Below are positions 42,676-51,420 of a stretch of DNA of 64,000 nt, one piece after another. The notes beneath the pieces are model-generated. The model was given only the letters and a program-made list of their open reading frames with translations, was not told the origin of the DNA and made no database searches. The first letter of the stretch is position 1. Every line of letters starts with the position of its first letter. Both the position numbers and the translations under genes were made by a program. Source of the DNA: Chitinophagaceae bacterium LGM1 (lineage in GTDB: Bacteria > Bacteroidota > Bacteroidia > Chitinophagales > Chitinophagaceae); assembly GCA_018604165.1 (NCBI GenBank), contig CP075895.1, positions 2,351,001 through 2,415,000 of the forward strand, written 5' to 3'.

Positions 42676-42698
42676 ATATATTGAAAAATATAACAATG

Positions 42699-43478
42699 CT
42701 ACTCCTTGCTCTTTTGCGCTTCCAGCCTGCTCATCTCTTTGGCTTTGTATAGAAAGTCTGATGCGAAGATGAAGTCGTCCAGCAGTTTATCATCACTGAA
42801 AATGATGTCTTTGCTACTACCTTGCCATTGTTTTTTGCCCTTATACATATACACAATATTGTCACCGCTTTCCATTACGGTATTCATATCGTGTGTGTTT
42901 ACAATGGTAGTCATGTTAAACTCCACTGTTATCTCTTTTATCAGCTTATCTATCACCAGCGATGTCTGTGGGTCGAGCCCCGAGTTGGGTTCATCGCAAA
43001 ACAGGTATTTGGGATTAAGCACGATGGCGCGTGCCAGTGCTACCCGCTTCTTCATACCACCACTCAGCTCTGCCGGGTATTTTTTGTTCACTCCTTCCAG
43101 GTTCACACGTTGCAGCACCTCGTTCACCCTTTTGCGCTTTTCGCTAATAGATGATTTCGTAAACATATCCAATGGGAAACGGATGTTATGTTCCACATCC
43201 ATACTGTCAAACAATGCACTACCCTGAAACAGCATCCCTATCTGCTTGCGTATCTCTTTCAGGTCTTTATCTTCCAGCCCGGTTATGTCCTGCCCCTCGT
43301 ACAACACCTGCCCGCTATCGGGCTTGTACAGCCCTATCATACATTTCATCAATACAGTCTTACCACTGCCGCTGCTGCCTATTATCAGGTTGGTTTTGCC
43401 GGGCAGCATCGTAGCCGATACATCTTCCAGTACCACTTTATCGTCAAATGATTTTCTTACGTTCCGTACCTCAATCAT
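42699..43478 (-). CDS. ABC transporter ATP-binding protein (MlaF-like)
   Basis: The start at 43478 (MIEVRNVRKSFDDKVVLEDV) is the typical N-terminus; the upstream in-frame residues are not conserved-looking. Motifs are complete: Walker A GSSGSGKT, Q-loop region MLFQGSALFDSMDVEHN, signature LSGGMKKRVALARAI, Walker B LFCDEPNSGLD and the H-loop NTHDMN. The FQGSALFDSM motif is characteristic of MlaF-type ATPases, which power retrograde phospholipid transport at the outer membrane. The MlaE permease and MlaD lipid-binding partner are not beside it. Confidence 0.87.
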   Translation of the reverse strand: MIEVRNVRKSFDDKVVLEDVSATMLPGKTNLIIGSSGSGKTVLMKCMIGLYKPDSGQVLYEGQDITGLEDKDLKEIRKQIGMLFQGSALFDSMDVEHNIRFPLDMFTKSSISEKRKRVNEVLQRVNLEGVNKKYPAELSGGMKKRVALARAIVLNPKYLFCDEPNSGLDPQTSLVIDKLIKEITVEFNMTTIVNTHDMNTVMESGDNIVYMYKGKKQWQGSSKDIIFSDDKLLDDFIFASDFLYKAKEMSRLEAQKSKE

Positions 43479-43587
43479 GCTGTAAATGTAAGTAAAACAA
43501 GCCTGCAACACTGTGTAAATACATTCTTTTGCAAACTATCTACCCCTTATATTCGTTGATATTAGTTAATCTTTCATTTTTTAACAC

Positions 43588-44304
43588 ATGCAAAAAGATA
43601 CTGAAGCAAAACGGCTGAAAGAAGTAAACCGCTTCCTGACACTCGATTTTGATATGACGAAGGAGTTTACGGAAATAACAGCCCTTGCTGCAGAGCTATG
43701 CGACACACCGGTAGCACTCATTACCCTGCTCGACAAAGACATAAACTGGATAAAAGCACGTACAGGCTTTCCGGCAGAAGCCATGCCACGCGAAACATCT
43801 TTTTGCCAGTACACCGTTTTGCAGGATGAATTGCTGATAATACCCGATACCACCCGCGATGAACGTTTTACCAACAACCCGCTTGTAAATGAAGCACCGC
43901 ATGTACGTTTTTATGCAGGCGCGCCGCTAACCATCAAAAGTGGTGTGCGCCTTGGCAGCCTCTGCCTTTTTCATGCCATCCCGCACAACATATCTGCTAT
44001 TCAGCAAAGAGTATTAAGCACACTTGCCCGGCAGGTAACTTACCTGATGGAACTGGAGCTGAACCAAAAAGTATTGTTGCAACAAATACGCGCTATAGAA
44101 GAAAAAAACAACAAGCTGAGTGAGATAGCACACATACAATCTCACGAAATAAGGCAGCCGCTTACCAGCATTATGGGCATTATAAACCTGATAAAGGAAG
44201 ATGGCTATATAGCAGGTAAAGACAAGCTGATGATGCTGGAAGAAGCAGCTACACAACTTGACGCAAGAATACATGCCATTGTAGACAATACACGCGATTT
44301 GTAA
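43588..44304 (+). CDS. GAF-domain protein with an incomplete histidine-kinase DHp segment
   Basis: A 238-residue protein. Residues about 15-150 are a GAF domain (ALAAELCDTPVALITLLDKD, SFCQYTVLQDELLIIPDT, FYAGAPLTIKSGVRLGSLCL). A coiled-coil region (LLQQIRAIEEKNNKLSEI) leads into an H-box IAHIQSHEIRQPLTSIMG with His186 in the usual phosphorylation position. The frame stops at 238 with no HATPase_c domain and the following DNA belongs to another gene. It is therefore a histidine-containing sensor without its own kinase core, or a truncated kinase. Confidence 0.8.
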   Translation: MQKDTEAKRLKEVNRFLTLDFDMTKEFTEITALAAELCDTPVALITLLDKDINWIKARTGFPAEAMPRETSFCQYTVLQDELLIIPDTTRDERFTNNPLVNEAPHVRFYAGAPLTIKSGVRLGSLCLFHAIPHNISAIQQRVLSTLARQVTYLMELELNQKVLLQQIRAIEEKNNKLSEIAHIQSHEIRQPLTSIMGIINLIKEDGYIAGKDKLMMLEEAATQLDARIHAIVDNTRDL

Positions 44305-44406
44305 CACATATTGAAAAAAACACCGCGCAATTCATTTGCATTGCTGTTCTTTTCAATTATTTTAGCTACTGCATTTATTGCAAACAACGCGCAAATCATT
44401 CAACTG

Positions 44407-45210
44407 ATGAACATTAAAATAGCCGTTTTAGCCATCTGCATGGCTGCCGCCGCCACCGATGCCGCTGCACAACTGAACAGGGTAAACAGGCGTATAGAAT
44501 ACAATAACAGGGATGTGGAAAAAGGCCGCTACCCGCTGTGGCAGCGCATATCGCTGGGTGGGGGTATGCATTTTTTGTCAAACAAGGCAGACTATTCATT
44601 CCGCACGGTTACCAATCAGGTATACAGCAGGCCTGCTACATTAAAAAGCAAACCCGGCTATGCAGCCTCGCTCGATGTGTACTTTCCGTTGCGCCGTTTC
44701 AGCCAGCGTTCTTGCTTTGCCATCAGCGCGGGGGTAAATATGATTGTTGCCAACCTGACACACGATACCGTGATACTGGGGCCACAGATATACCAGAAAG
44801 ACTTGGCAGCCGCGTTTATTGGCGTACCCATAGGTGTGGAATATAAAACGGGCGGAGATGCCGTGCAGAGCAAAGCATACGGTACCATGTTTACCGTAGG
44901 TGTGGGTGTGATGCCTACCTATGTGCAGAGCGACGGGCTGAAAACAGAAGGCCCTGCCAATGACGACCAGCAAATGAAGATGCTATCTTATGCCAAAGTA
45001 GAGGCAGGCTTCTTAGCGGGTATCGCCATCAAAATACGCGCTATGGCATATCTTGGCAATGTGGTAACTGTACAGTCTTACGAAACAGTGAAACGCGAAA
45101 CAGCACCTAACGATATATTGGGTTACAGAACAGCCTCATCTCGCGGGCCGTTGGGCTTCAACTTATCGCTGATACTGATGCCGGGCTCTGCCGGATGGAA
45201 GCGTTATTAA
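44407..45210 (+). CDS. Outer-membrane beta-barrel protein
   Basis: The start at 44407 (MNIKIAVLAICMAAAATDAA) gives a signal peptide. A longer frame begins with TTG upstream and lacks coding sense. The mature part (about 245 residues) has alternating strands (GRYPLWQRISLGGGMHFLSN, YAASLDVYFPL, AFIGVPIGVEYKTG, MFTVGVGVMPTYV, AGFLAGIAIKIRAMAYL) and ends in GFNLSLILMPG. It is probably an 8-10-stranded barrel. It follows the GAF gene by about 100 bp and may be co-transcribed. A good T-rich terminator follows. Confidence 0.65.
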   Translation: MNIKIAVLAICMAAAATDAAAQLNRVNRRIEYNNRDVEKGRYPLWQRISLGGGMHFLSNKADYSFRTVTNQVYSRPATLKSKPGYAASLDVYFPLRRFSQRSCFAISAGVNMIVANLTHDTVILGPQIYQKDLAAAFIGVPIGVEYKTGGDAVQSKAYGTMFTVGVGVMPTYVQSDGLKTEGPANDDQQMKMLSYAKVEAGFLAGIAIKIRAMAYLGNVVTVQSYETVKRETAPNDILGYRTASSRGPLGFNLSLILMPGSAGWKRY

Positions 45211-45233
45211 TCAGCATAACTATCAATATTCAT

Positions 45234-45257
45234 AAAGCCTCCTAACAAGGGGGCTTT
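45234..45257 (+). terminator. Rho-independent terminator
   Basis: AAAGCCTCCT (45234-45243) pairs with AGGGGGCTTT (45248-45257), loop of four, followed by a T-rich run. Confidence 0.82.
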
Positions 45258-45320
45258 TCTTTTTTTGGCAAGGCATTTATGGCACTGTATTTGTATCGCA
45301 TCATTTACAACCATACCTGT

Positions 45321-45794
45321 ATGCAAACCAAACTTATAATCTCTGTATTTACGCTATTGTGCTTTGTGGCAGCCTGCCAGAAGAAAGAACCAAAACAAGA
45401 GCTGATATGTAAACTGGATTGTACAAAACTAAACCCTGCCATCAAACTGGTACTTTTTGAAAGCTATGATACCGATACCATGTTTTTAGAAACATATACC
45501 AAGGGTAGCGGTTTTGTAACACCGCTTCAAACAGAACAAGTATATAATGAAAATATACGCACAACGAGATTATCACCCGAAAACGATTATGTGCTGCTTA
45601 TACCCGGCACTAAAGACACATTTAAAATAACAGGCATTACAATAGATGCTAAAACTGAATACCAAAAGCCTGCCACACATCGCGGTTGCTATGGTATGTA
45701 CTGCTTTTCAAGGCCGTACAATATTATGGTTAACAACGACTCTGCAATCATGTCACATGAACAGTATGACAGCTATATTATAATCAGAAAATAA
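45321..45794 (+). CDS. Lipoprotein of unknown function
   Basis: The start at 45321 (MQTKLIISVFTLLCFVAAC) gives a lipoprotein signal with the acylated Cys. The mature part of about 140 residues has CKLDCTKLNPAIKLVLFESY, beta-rich segments and HRGCYGMYCFSRPY near the C-terminus; four Cys may form two disulphides. No family recognised. It is convergent with a DUF1905/YdeI-like gene whose stop abuts its own. Confidence 0.6.
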   Translation: MQTKLIISVFTLLCFVAACQKKEPKQELICKLDCTKLNPAIKLVLFESYDTDTMFLETYTKGSGFVTPLQTEQVYNENIRTTRLSPENDYVLLIPGTKDTFKITGITIDAKTEYQKPATHRGCYGMYCFSRPYNIMVNNDSAIMSHEQYDSYIIIRK

Positions 45795-46274
45795 CTATAC
45801 AGCCTTCCGTCCCGGTACTACCCTACCACTCAAAAAATCGGTAGCTGCTTTTACTTGTTTATCAATGTCTTTGAAGCGGGCTACGTAATATATCAAGCTG
45901 CGCTTTTTACCATCGGTTAGTCGGTTGTATGCTGCCAATGCATCTTCGTCTTGCGCCAGCAAAGCTTCCAGCACTTCAGGCATTTCCACACCCAGTGGGT
46001 TGTCATCTCTTGTCAGTACAAAGCTTACAGTATCGCCCGCCTGTTTACCAAGCGTTTTCAGGTTTTTGGTAGATAGTATGATGAAGAAATCGCCATCGCC
46101 CATATGGTTCAGTCCGCAACGGTAGCTGATGCTGCCATCTACCGTACACAATAGTCGCGTACGTTTTTGTTCAGGCATCTTGGCTACTACTGCAGCAGGC
46201 ACGTGTATGTAGTAATACGCACCTCTCCTTTCATCCAGCTTTTGCAATACTTGTTTACCCTTATACGGTTTCAT
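45795..46274 (-). CDS. DUF1905/YdeI (OmdA-like) protein
   Basis: A 159-residue protein with an N-terminal DUF1905 beta-barrel-like domain (YYYIHVPAAVVAKMPEQKRT, CTVDGSISYRCGL, FFIILSTKNLKTLGKQ, DTVSFVL) and a C-terminal OmdA/YdeI helical segment (LEALLAQDEDALAAYNRLTD, then GKKRSLIYYVARFKD). OmdA proteins are linked to resistance to bacteriocin-type peptides in some bacteria; function here is unknown. It converges on the lipoprotein gene at 45321. Confidence 0.75.
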   Translation of the reverse strand: MKPYKGKQVLQKLDERRGAYYYIHVPAAVVAKMPEQKRTRLLCTVDGSISYRCGLNHMGDGDFFIILSTKNLKTLGKQAGDTVSFVLTRDDNPLGVEMPEVLEALLAQDEDALAAYNRLTDGKKRSLIYYVARFKDIDKQVKAATDFLSGRVVPGRKAV

Positions 46275-46305
46275 GTACCAAAAACAACAAAGGCAGGCAG
46301 ATTGT

Positions 46306-47121
46306 TTATAATGCCCGTTGATGCTTCGTCATCCCACCCATAATGCGTTGCATCACTTTCACCTTCATGCTACGCGGTACGGTACGCAATGCGTAGGTCA
46401 GCAATTTTGACAACAAACCAGGCAGTACAACTTGTTGCCTGCCCAATGCCCGTAGTATAGGTACACCTACTTGCGATGGTGTCAATGCCATATCCATCTG
46501 CATATTGGCACGCCTGCCAAAGCCGCTACGCACCGGGCCGGGGCAAGCCGCCAGCACATCTACGCCACTACCTTTAAACTCTGCTGCCATACCCTCTGCC
46601 AGCGATTGTATGTATGCTTTCGTAGCCGCATAATGTGTGGCATACGGCACACCTTGAAATGCAACAATAGAACTCAGCAATATGATACCACCCCTGCCAG
46701 CATTACCAAAACGCTGCCCGAAGTAATGTGCTAATAACAAAACGGCTTCACAGTTTACACGTAGCATATTCACTTCCTCATGTACAGAAGAATGAACGAA
46801 CATACCCGATGTGCCGTAGCCTGCTGCTGCAACCAGCAAGCCTACTTGTTTACCATTAGCTGCTTGTATTATTTCATCTGCACCTGTACTGTCTGCAAGG
46901 TCGGCAGCAACAGTTACTACATCTATACTATATTGTGCCCTCAGGCTGTTTTCCAATGCCAGCAGCCTTTCCAAGCCACGTGCATTTATTATCAGGTTAA
47001 ATCCCGCGGATGCCAACTGCATAGCAAGCTCTAAACCTATACCCGATGTTGCACCCGTTACAATAGCCCAATCGCCATAACGTTCTTGCAGTCTTTTCTT
47101 TTCGTTTACCGATAAATGCAT
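46306..47121 (-). CDS. Short-chain dehydrogenase/reductase
   Basis: A 271-residue SDR with cofactor motif VTGATSGIGLELAMQLASAG, the NARGLERL arginine that favours NADPH, VAADLADS, VAAAGYGTSG, the active-site Ser in IILLSSIVAF and Tyr/Lys in HYAATKAYIQSLAEG, then PGPVRSGFG. A C-terminal helix-rich extension (LLSKLLTYALRTVPRSMKVK) may touch membrane. Substrate unknown. It is followed upstream by an SRPBCC protein gene in the same direction (12-bp gap), an arrangement common in lipid- or polyketide-modifying clusters. Confidence 0.87.
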   Translation of the reverse strand: MHLSVNEKKRLQERYGDWAIVTGATSGIGLELAMQLASAGFNLIINARGLERLLALENSLRAQYSIDVVTVAADLADSTGADEIIQAANGKQVGLLVAAAGYGTSGMFVHSSVHEEVNMLRVNCEAVLLLAHYFGQRFGNAGRGGIILLSSIVAFQGVPYATHYAATKAYIQSLAEGMAAEFKGSGVDVLAACPGPVRSGFGRRANMQMDMALTPSQVGVPILRALGRQQVVLPGLLSKLLTYALRTVPRSMKVKVMQRIMGGMTKHQRAL

Positions 47122-47133
47122 ACAATGATTTTT

Positions 47134-47688
47134 TTACTTCGTTACAGATTGAGTATACTTCGCCTCTGCCTGCTGCTTTAATGATAGCAACCATACATCG
47201 TGCAGCCGTTGTAGCTTACGTGGCTGAAATACTTTCTCGAAAAATGTCAACCATCCTCTTTGCGATTCATCTGTAATAACCCTGCAACCACCATCGGCAG
47301 GTATTATCAACCATGCATGGTAGCCGTTGATGCTCCGCTTCTCAGACTGCCAACAAAGCGTTTGTTGCGGTACAAACTCCTGAATGGTTGATACAAAATG
47401 CAGATTCATGGTATTCCATGTAAAACTTACATTGTTTGCCAGTTTGTTGATGGTCGTGTCTGTATATTGTACATTGGTAGCACCTGTGTACCATGCAGGC
47501 CATTGCTCTGCATCCAGCAGCAAGTTCCATATCACAGGTGCAGGAGCTGCAATGAAAATTTCGTTGTGAACGAAAAAGCGGCTGTTTTCGGGCTTGTATT
47601 GTTTAGGCCAGTTAATAGTATAATCTGCCTGTGCATAGCCTGCTGTATGCAGCCATAGTAGCGTAAGCGTAAGTATGTGCCTGTACAT
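47134..47688 (-). CDS. Exported SRPBCC (START-like) domain protein
   Basis: A 184-residue protein with a signal peptide (MYRHILTLTLLWLHTAGYAQ) and a SRPBCC fold: VHNEIFIAAPAPVIWNLLLD, WYTGATNVQYTD, VSFTWNTMNLHFVSTIQEF, WLIIPADGGCRVITDESQ and a C-terminal helix. Such domains bind hydrophobic ligands. It is transcribed with the downstream SDR gene, 12 bp apart, so a shared ligand or substrate is plausible. The export signal is unusual for this family but clear. Confidence 0.72.
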   Translation of the reverse strand: MYRHILTLTLLWLHTAGYAQADYTINWPKQYKPENSRFFVHNEIFIAAPAPVIWNLLLDAEQWPAWYTGATNVQYTDTTINKLANNVSFTWNTMNLHFVSTIQEFVPQQTLCWQSEKRSINGYHAWLIIPADGGCRVITDESQRGWLTFFEKVFQPRKLQRLHDVWLLSLKQQAEAKYTQSVTK

Positions 47689-47752
47689 AAAATTGTTTCA
47701 GGCAAAGCTATACCCGCACTACAGGGCAAAACGATAACAAATGTTTAGATTT

Positions 47753-48340
47753 CTACCTGCTCTCTCCTTTCTTCAACCTGCTGAGGTGTACGGGAGTGAT
47801 GCCCAGATAAGAGGCTATCATGTGTTGCGGTACACGGTTGTGTATATCGGGGAATACCTCTGTTATTTTATCGTATCGCTCTTTGGGTGTATAAGCATAC
47901 AGGTTCCGTATGCGCATATCCTGATAAATAAAGTAAAACTCTGCCACCAGCCTGCCCAACTTATCTCCCTCTGCTAAGTTTTTATAGCCCCATTCTACCA
48001 CGCTACGCGGCAGCACTATTACCTCTGTCTGCTCCAAAGCCTGCAATGCATACAGCGATGGCTGCTTCATGATGAAACATGAATAGTCTGCAATAAACTG
48101 ATTTTCCAATGCAAAGTGGATGGTATGTTCTACGCCATCATTGTCTGTAATCGTTACACGTATAATACCCTTGTTAATAAAAAAGATTTCATTAGGCACT
48201 GTGTCCGGACGGCTGATAATATCATTGCGCTTAAACGCCTTTGGTATGCAAGACGAAGTAAAAACATCCAGTTCGTCTTTACTGATGTTGATCATTTGTT
48301 GCAGGTAAGCACGAAATTGTTCCATACGGGGTAATAACAT
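47753..48340 (-). CDS. Crp/Fnr-family transcription regulator
   Basis: The ATG at 48340 is taken as start; an ATG at 48325 (MEQFRAYLQQ) is equally possible. The cyclic-nucleotide-binding-like domain includes FKRNDIISRPDTVPNEIFFI with NKGIIRV and IHFALENQFIADYSCFI. The C-terminal HTH is QHMIASYLGITPVHLSRLKK. The nucleotide-binding residues of true CRP are not conserved, as in most Bacteroidota Crp-like regulators. It is 65 bp upstream of the SRPBCC/SDR pair and may regulate them. Confidence 0.82.
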   Translation of the reverse strand: MLLPRMEQFRAYLQQMINISKDELDVFTSSCIPKAFKRNDIISRPDTVPNEIFFINKGIIRVTITDNDGVEHTIHFALENQFIADYSCFIMKQPSLYALQALEQTEVIVLPRSVVEWGYKNLAEGDKLGRLVAEFYFIYQDMRIRNLYAYTPKERYDKITEVFPDIHNRVPQHMIASYLGITPVHLSRLKKGESR

Positions 48341-48358
48341 TTTTGGCAGCAATAAGTT

Positions 48359-48700
48359 CTACCCCAATACCTCTCTTACTTTCTTGGGCAGTTTACTTTT
48401 TATCAACTCGTACGACTGGCGGATGTAATGCTCCCATTCTTTGGGTTTCAGTGCACTGCGTTTTTCTATCATCACCCACTTGTTGCGGGCAAGGTAGGGA
48501 GCGGGCGATATACCATCTCGCTCACATAGTTCTTCAAACTCGTCATCACCCACTTTCAGCGATACGGCAGCACCTTCTTCCAAGCCCGTTACACAAAACA
48601 TCTTCTCCGCCACCATATAGCACAGGTCGTGCTCCCATTTAATGCCTTCATGCACACCCGGCAGGCTCATACAAAATATGCGTAGTTGTTCGCTGTTCAT
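48359..48700 (-). CDS. MmcQ/YjbR-family protein
   Basis: A 113-residue protein of the MmcQ/YjbR family: EQLRIFCMSLPGVHEGIKWE then HDLCYMVAEKMFCV, VSLKVGDDEFEELCERDG, YLARNKWVMIEK and HYIRQSYELIKSKLPKK. The fold is a CyaY-like DNA-binding domain; biological role unknown. It precedes the Crp-like gene on the same strand (18-bp gap). Confidence 0.85.
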   Translation of the reverse strand: MNSEQLRIFCMSLPGVHEGIKWEHDLCYMVAEKMFCVTGLEEGAAVSLKVGDDEFEELCERDGISPAPYLARNKWVMIEKRSALKPKEWEHYIRQSYELIKSKLPKKVREVLG

Positions 48701-48854
48701 ACCAAAACAAAATGACTTACTGATACATGTAAAAATACGCGCAAAAAAATACTGTCAGGAGAAAACTCCTCACGGCACTAAAAAGCCAGGAATATAAAAT
48801 GGACTTAACCCTGTGCTAAAGCATAGGGTTATTATCTACATGGGCATAAAAATA

Positions 48855-48876
48855 ACCCCTGCTTTCAAGCAGGGGT
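48855..48876. terminator. Hairpin terminator
   Basis: ACCCCTGCTT (48855-48864) pairs with AAGCAGGGGT (48867-48876). It lies just past the stop of the leftward TonB receptor operon. Confidence 0.75.
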
Positions 48877-48925
48877 ATTAACAGCAATTACTAATAAGGC
48901 TTTAGCCATGATGGCTCTCGCTAAA

Positions 48926-50965
48926 CTATCGCAACTTATACCGCAACCCCACATAATAGTTAGCACCCATAATAGGCCCCCAAGCCATAGAGGCATCGAA
49001 GCCATTGGCGTATGGATGTTCTGCACCTAACACAGGGTGGTGCATCATAAAATTGGTCAGGTTTTCGCCACCTACATATACTTCCAATTTTTCGTTCCAG
49101 CTTTTGCTTATTTGCGCGTTCATTTGCCAGAAACTAGGTGAATACGTTTCTGCAAGGAATGAGTTTGTAGCATGGTCGTGCAACATAGGCAAGCGCTTAG
49201 AGCTTATCCATTGTACGGTGTAGTCAAACTTCCATTTGTTGCGGGTTTCGTAGCCTATGTTGGCAAATGCCCTGTGTGCAGCAACTAACGGACGTTCCTT
49301 AAGTGTAGTACCATATGTAGTCTTTACATCGTACCAACGATAGGCAAGCCTCAGGTCGAGGTTGTGTATCAATTCATAATCGGCCTGCACCTGCAATGCA
49401 TTGGCAAATGATACACCGTTGAGGTTATAAAAACGTACACTACGTGGTTCTTCCACATCTACCACCACCTGGTTTTGAAAATGGGTGTAGTAATAGTCAA
49501 CACTCACTGCACCATCTCGATAGTCTGCCGTAAATTTCTGTGTAAAATTGACACCTGTATTCCATGCCACTTCGGGGTTCATTCCATAAGGGTTGGGGCT
49601 GCCTGCATCGCCCAACACCATAAAGCTGCGGTTGCTTGCCATGTAGCCCATGTTCTCTGCAAATATATTGGCAGTACGTTGTGCCCTGCCTACCGATGCG
49701 CGAAACACGCTCTTCTTCAACGGTGCGTAGCGTACGTGCAGGCGTGGTGTAGCAAACGCGCCGAAGATATTATGATAATCGCCCCGCAAACCTGCTACCA
49801 GATTGAACTTGTCTGAATGGGTATAGCTGTATTCTGCAAATGCACCGGGTACTATTTCTGTGCGCTTGTAGGGTGTCATCCTGAACGTTTCATCATAGTC
49901 ATCTATCAGGTTGCTCAAGCCACCTTTCATTACGTGATTGGTATTGCCCAATATGGTTTGGTATATAAGGTTGGCATACATACTACGCTGCACACCGCTG
50001 TAGTTGGTACTACCGTACAATGCATCCTGATTGTGATATACACCTGCCAGTTGCAAGCCCATACTGGTGCCAGGCTTTTTGAACATCTTGCCAATCTTTG
50101 CCCATGCTTCTACACGCTCGGTATTCAGTTCAAACCCCCAAGGCTTGCCTATTATCTGTTCGCCGCCACGCTCGTAGTTGGTTTGCCCGCCTACGTTGCT
50201 GCTGTATGCACCTTTTACACCACCTTGTATTTCAAGGCCATTGGGGGCAAAGTAAAACCACCTGTTAGCACCTACAAAAGTTCTGTCTAGTGGCTGGTCC
50301 AGAAAACCATCTCCATTCATATCCTGTTTCACCCAAAAGCCTTTACCATGCAGGAACACGTTGGTAGATAAGCCCTCGTTGATTTGATTTCTGTAAACCA
50401 CATTGCCCTCGCTACGCCCCTGGCTACTTTGGTACAGGTTCAGGTGCAGCTTTTCTTCTTTCTCTTCAAACGGTTTGCGCCATTCTACATTTATTTGCCC
50501 TGCTACGCTTTCATATCCGTTTACCACACTGCCAGTACCTTTGCTTAGTTGCATACCTTCTATAAATGTGCCGGGTGTAAACGTAAGCCCGGTAATAGAT
50601 GCCAGCCCGCGTGTATCAGGTATGTTTTCGCGCGTTATCAGTGTATAAGGCCCTGCCAGCCCAAGCATCTGTATCTGTTTGTAACCCGTTACCGCATCTG
50701 TAAAAGCTACGTCAACTGATGGGGTGGTTTCAAAGCTCTCGCTGAGGTTGCAGCAGGCAGCTTTCAGCAATTCGCGCTGGCTGATGAGTTCTTTTTTCAA
50801 CGGATCGAGCATGCTGATTTGTGTTGCAGCTCTGCGTTTCTTTACCGTTACTTCTTGTAGATTTTGCTTCTTTGTACTGTCTGCTTTGCCGTCTTGTGCA
50901 ACAGCGTAGGTGTATGGCAATATAGCCATACTGCCCAGCAGCAGTTGTTTATATATACTTCCCAT
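48926..50965 (-). CDS. TonB-dependent receptor, probably for metal (copper-type) acquisition
   Basis: A 679-residue receptor with a signal peptide (MGSIYKQLLLGSMAILPYTY, then AVAQ) and a plug with an unusual LKAACCNLSESFETTPSVDV motif (vicinal Cys), then GPYTLITRENIPDTRGLASI and VVNGYESVAGQINVEWRKP. The barrel ends in GANYYVGLRYKLR. The last member of a leftward operon behind a HYC_CC_PP protein and an HMA-domain protein, it is likely a copper- or other metal-related importer. The LKAACCNLSESF motif is a hallmark of receptors in this operon type. Ligand is inferred from neighbours. Confidence 0.85.
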   Translation of the reverse strand: MGSIYKQLLLGSMAILPYTYAVAQDGKADSTKKQNLQEVTVKKRRAATQISMLDPLKKELISQRELLKAACCNLSESFETTPSVDVAFTDAVTGYKQIQMLGLAGPYTLITRENIPDTRGLASITGLTFTPGTFIEGMQLSKGTGSVVNGYESVAGQINVEWRKPFEEKEEKLHLNLYQSSQGRSEGNVVYRNQINEGLSTNVFLHGKGFWVKQDMNGDGFLDQPLDRTFVGANRWFYFAPNGLEIQGGVKGAYSSNVGGQTNYERGGEQIIGKPWGFELNTERVEAWAKIGKMFKKPGTSMGLQLAGVYHNQDALYGSTNYSGVQRSMYANLIYQTILGNTNHVMKGGLSNLIDDYDETFRMTPYKRTEIVPGAFAEYSYTHSDKFNLVAGLRGDYHNIFGAFATPRLHVRYAPLKKSVFRASVGRAQRTANIFAENMGYMASNRSFMVLGDAGSPNPYGMNPEVAWNTGVNFTQKFTADYRDGAVSVDYYYTHFQNQVVVDVEEPRSVRFYNLNGVSFANALQVQADYELIHNLDLRLAYRWYDVKTTYGTTLKERPLVAAHRAFANIGYETRNKWKFDYTVQWISSKRLPMLHDHATNSFLAETYSPSFWQMNAQISKSWNEKLEVYVGGENLTNFMMHHPVLGAEHPYANGFDASMAWGPIMGANYYVGLRYKLR

Positions 50966-50979
50966 ACTTGCGTTGCTCT

Positions 50980-51327
50980 TTAGTCGTTACAAGTATTGGT
51001 TTTGTATTGGCAACATTCAGGCAGCTTTTTATAGTCTGCTTCAGTTGCTTCCATTTTTTCGGAGCTATGGCCTGCCTTAGCTACGCTTTTCAGTATAGCA
51101 TCATCATCGGTTTTCGATGGTTTGTAGGTAACGGTCAGCAGGTGTTTTTCTTTATCCCACTCTGCACGTTTTACGCCTTTTACAAAAGCGGCTTCTTCGA
51201 TGCGCTTTTTGCACATACCGCAATTACCCTCTACTTTGTATGTTTTGGTAACAATGTCTTTAGCATCTTGCGCCCATGCGCCAACGGCAGAAAATAGTAT
51301 AGCAAGAAATATGATTATCTGTTTCAT
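50980..51327 (-). CDS. Periplasmic HMA-domain metal-binding protein
   Basis: A 115-residue protein with a signal peptide (MKQIIIFLAILFSAVGAWAQ) and a heavy-metal-associated domain: YKVEGNCGMCKKRIEEAAFV (Cys36, Cys39), WDKEKHLLTVTYKPSKT and AGHSSEKMEATE. A Cys-rich tail (PECCQYKTNTC) may add metal ligands. It lies 14 bp upstream of the TonB receptor gene. Such proteins shuttle copper or related soft metals in the periplasm. Confidence 0.9.
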   Translation of the reverse strand: MKQIIIFLAILFSAVGAWAQDAKDIVTKTYKVEGNCGMCKKRIEEAAFVKGVKRAEWDKEKHLLTVTYKPSKTDDDAILKSVAKAGHSSEKMEATEADYKKLPECCQYKTNTCND

Positions 51328-51420
51328 TTTACTTATTCGGTTTTTTGTTGAGAAAAATTAAAATAACACTACCATGCATTGCCACTAATAAGACAACGCA
51401 CAAATACATAACAGTAGTAT

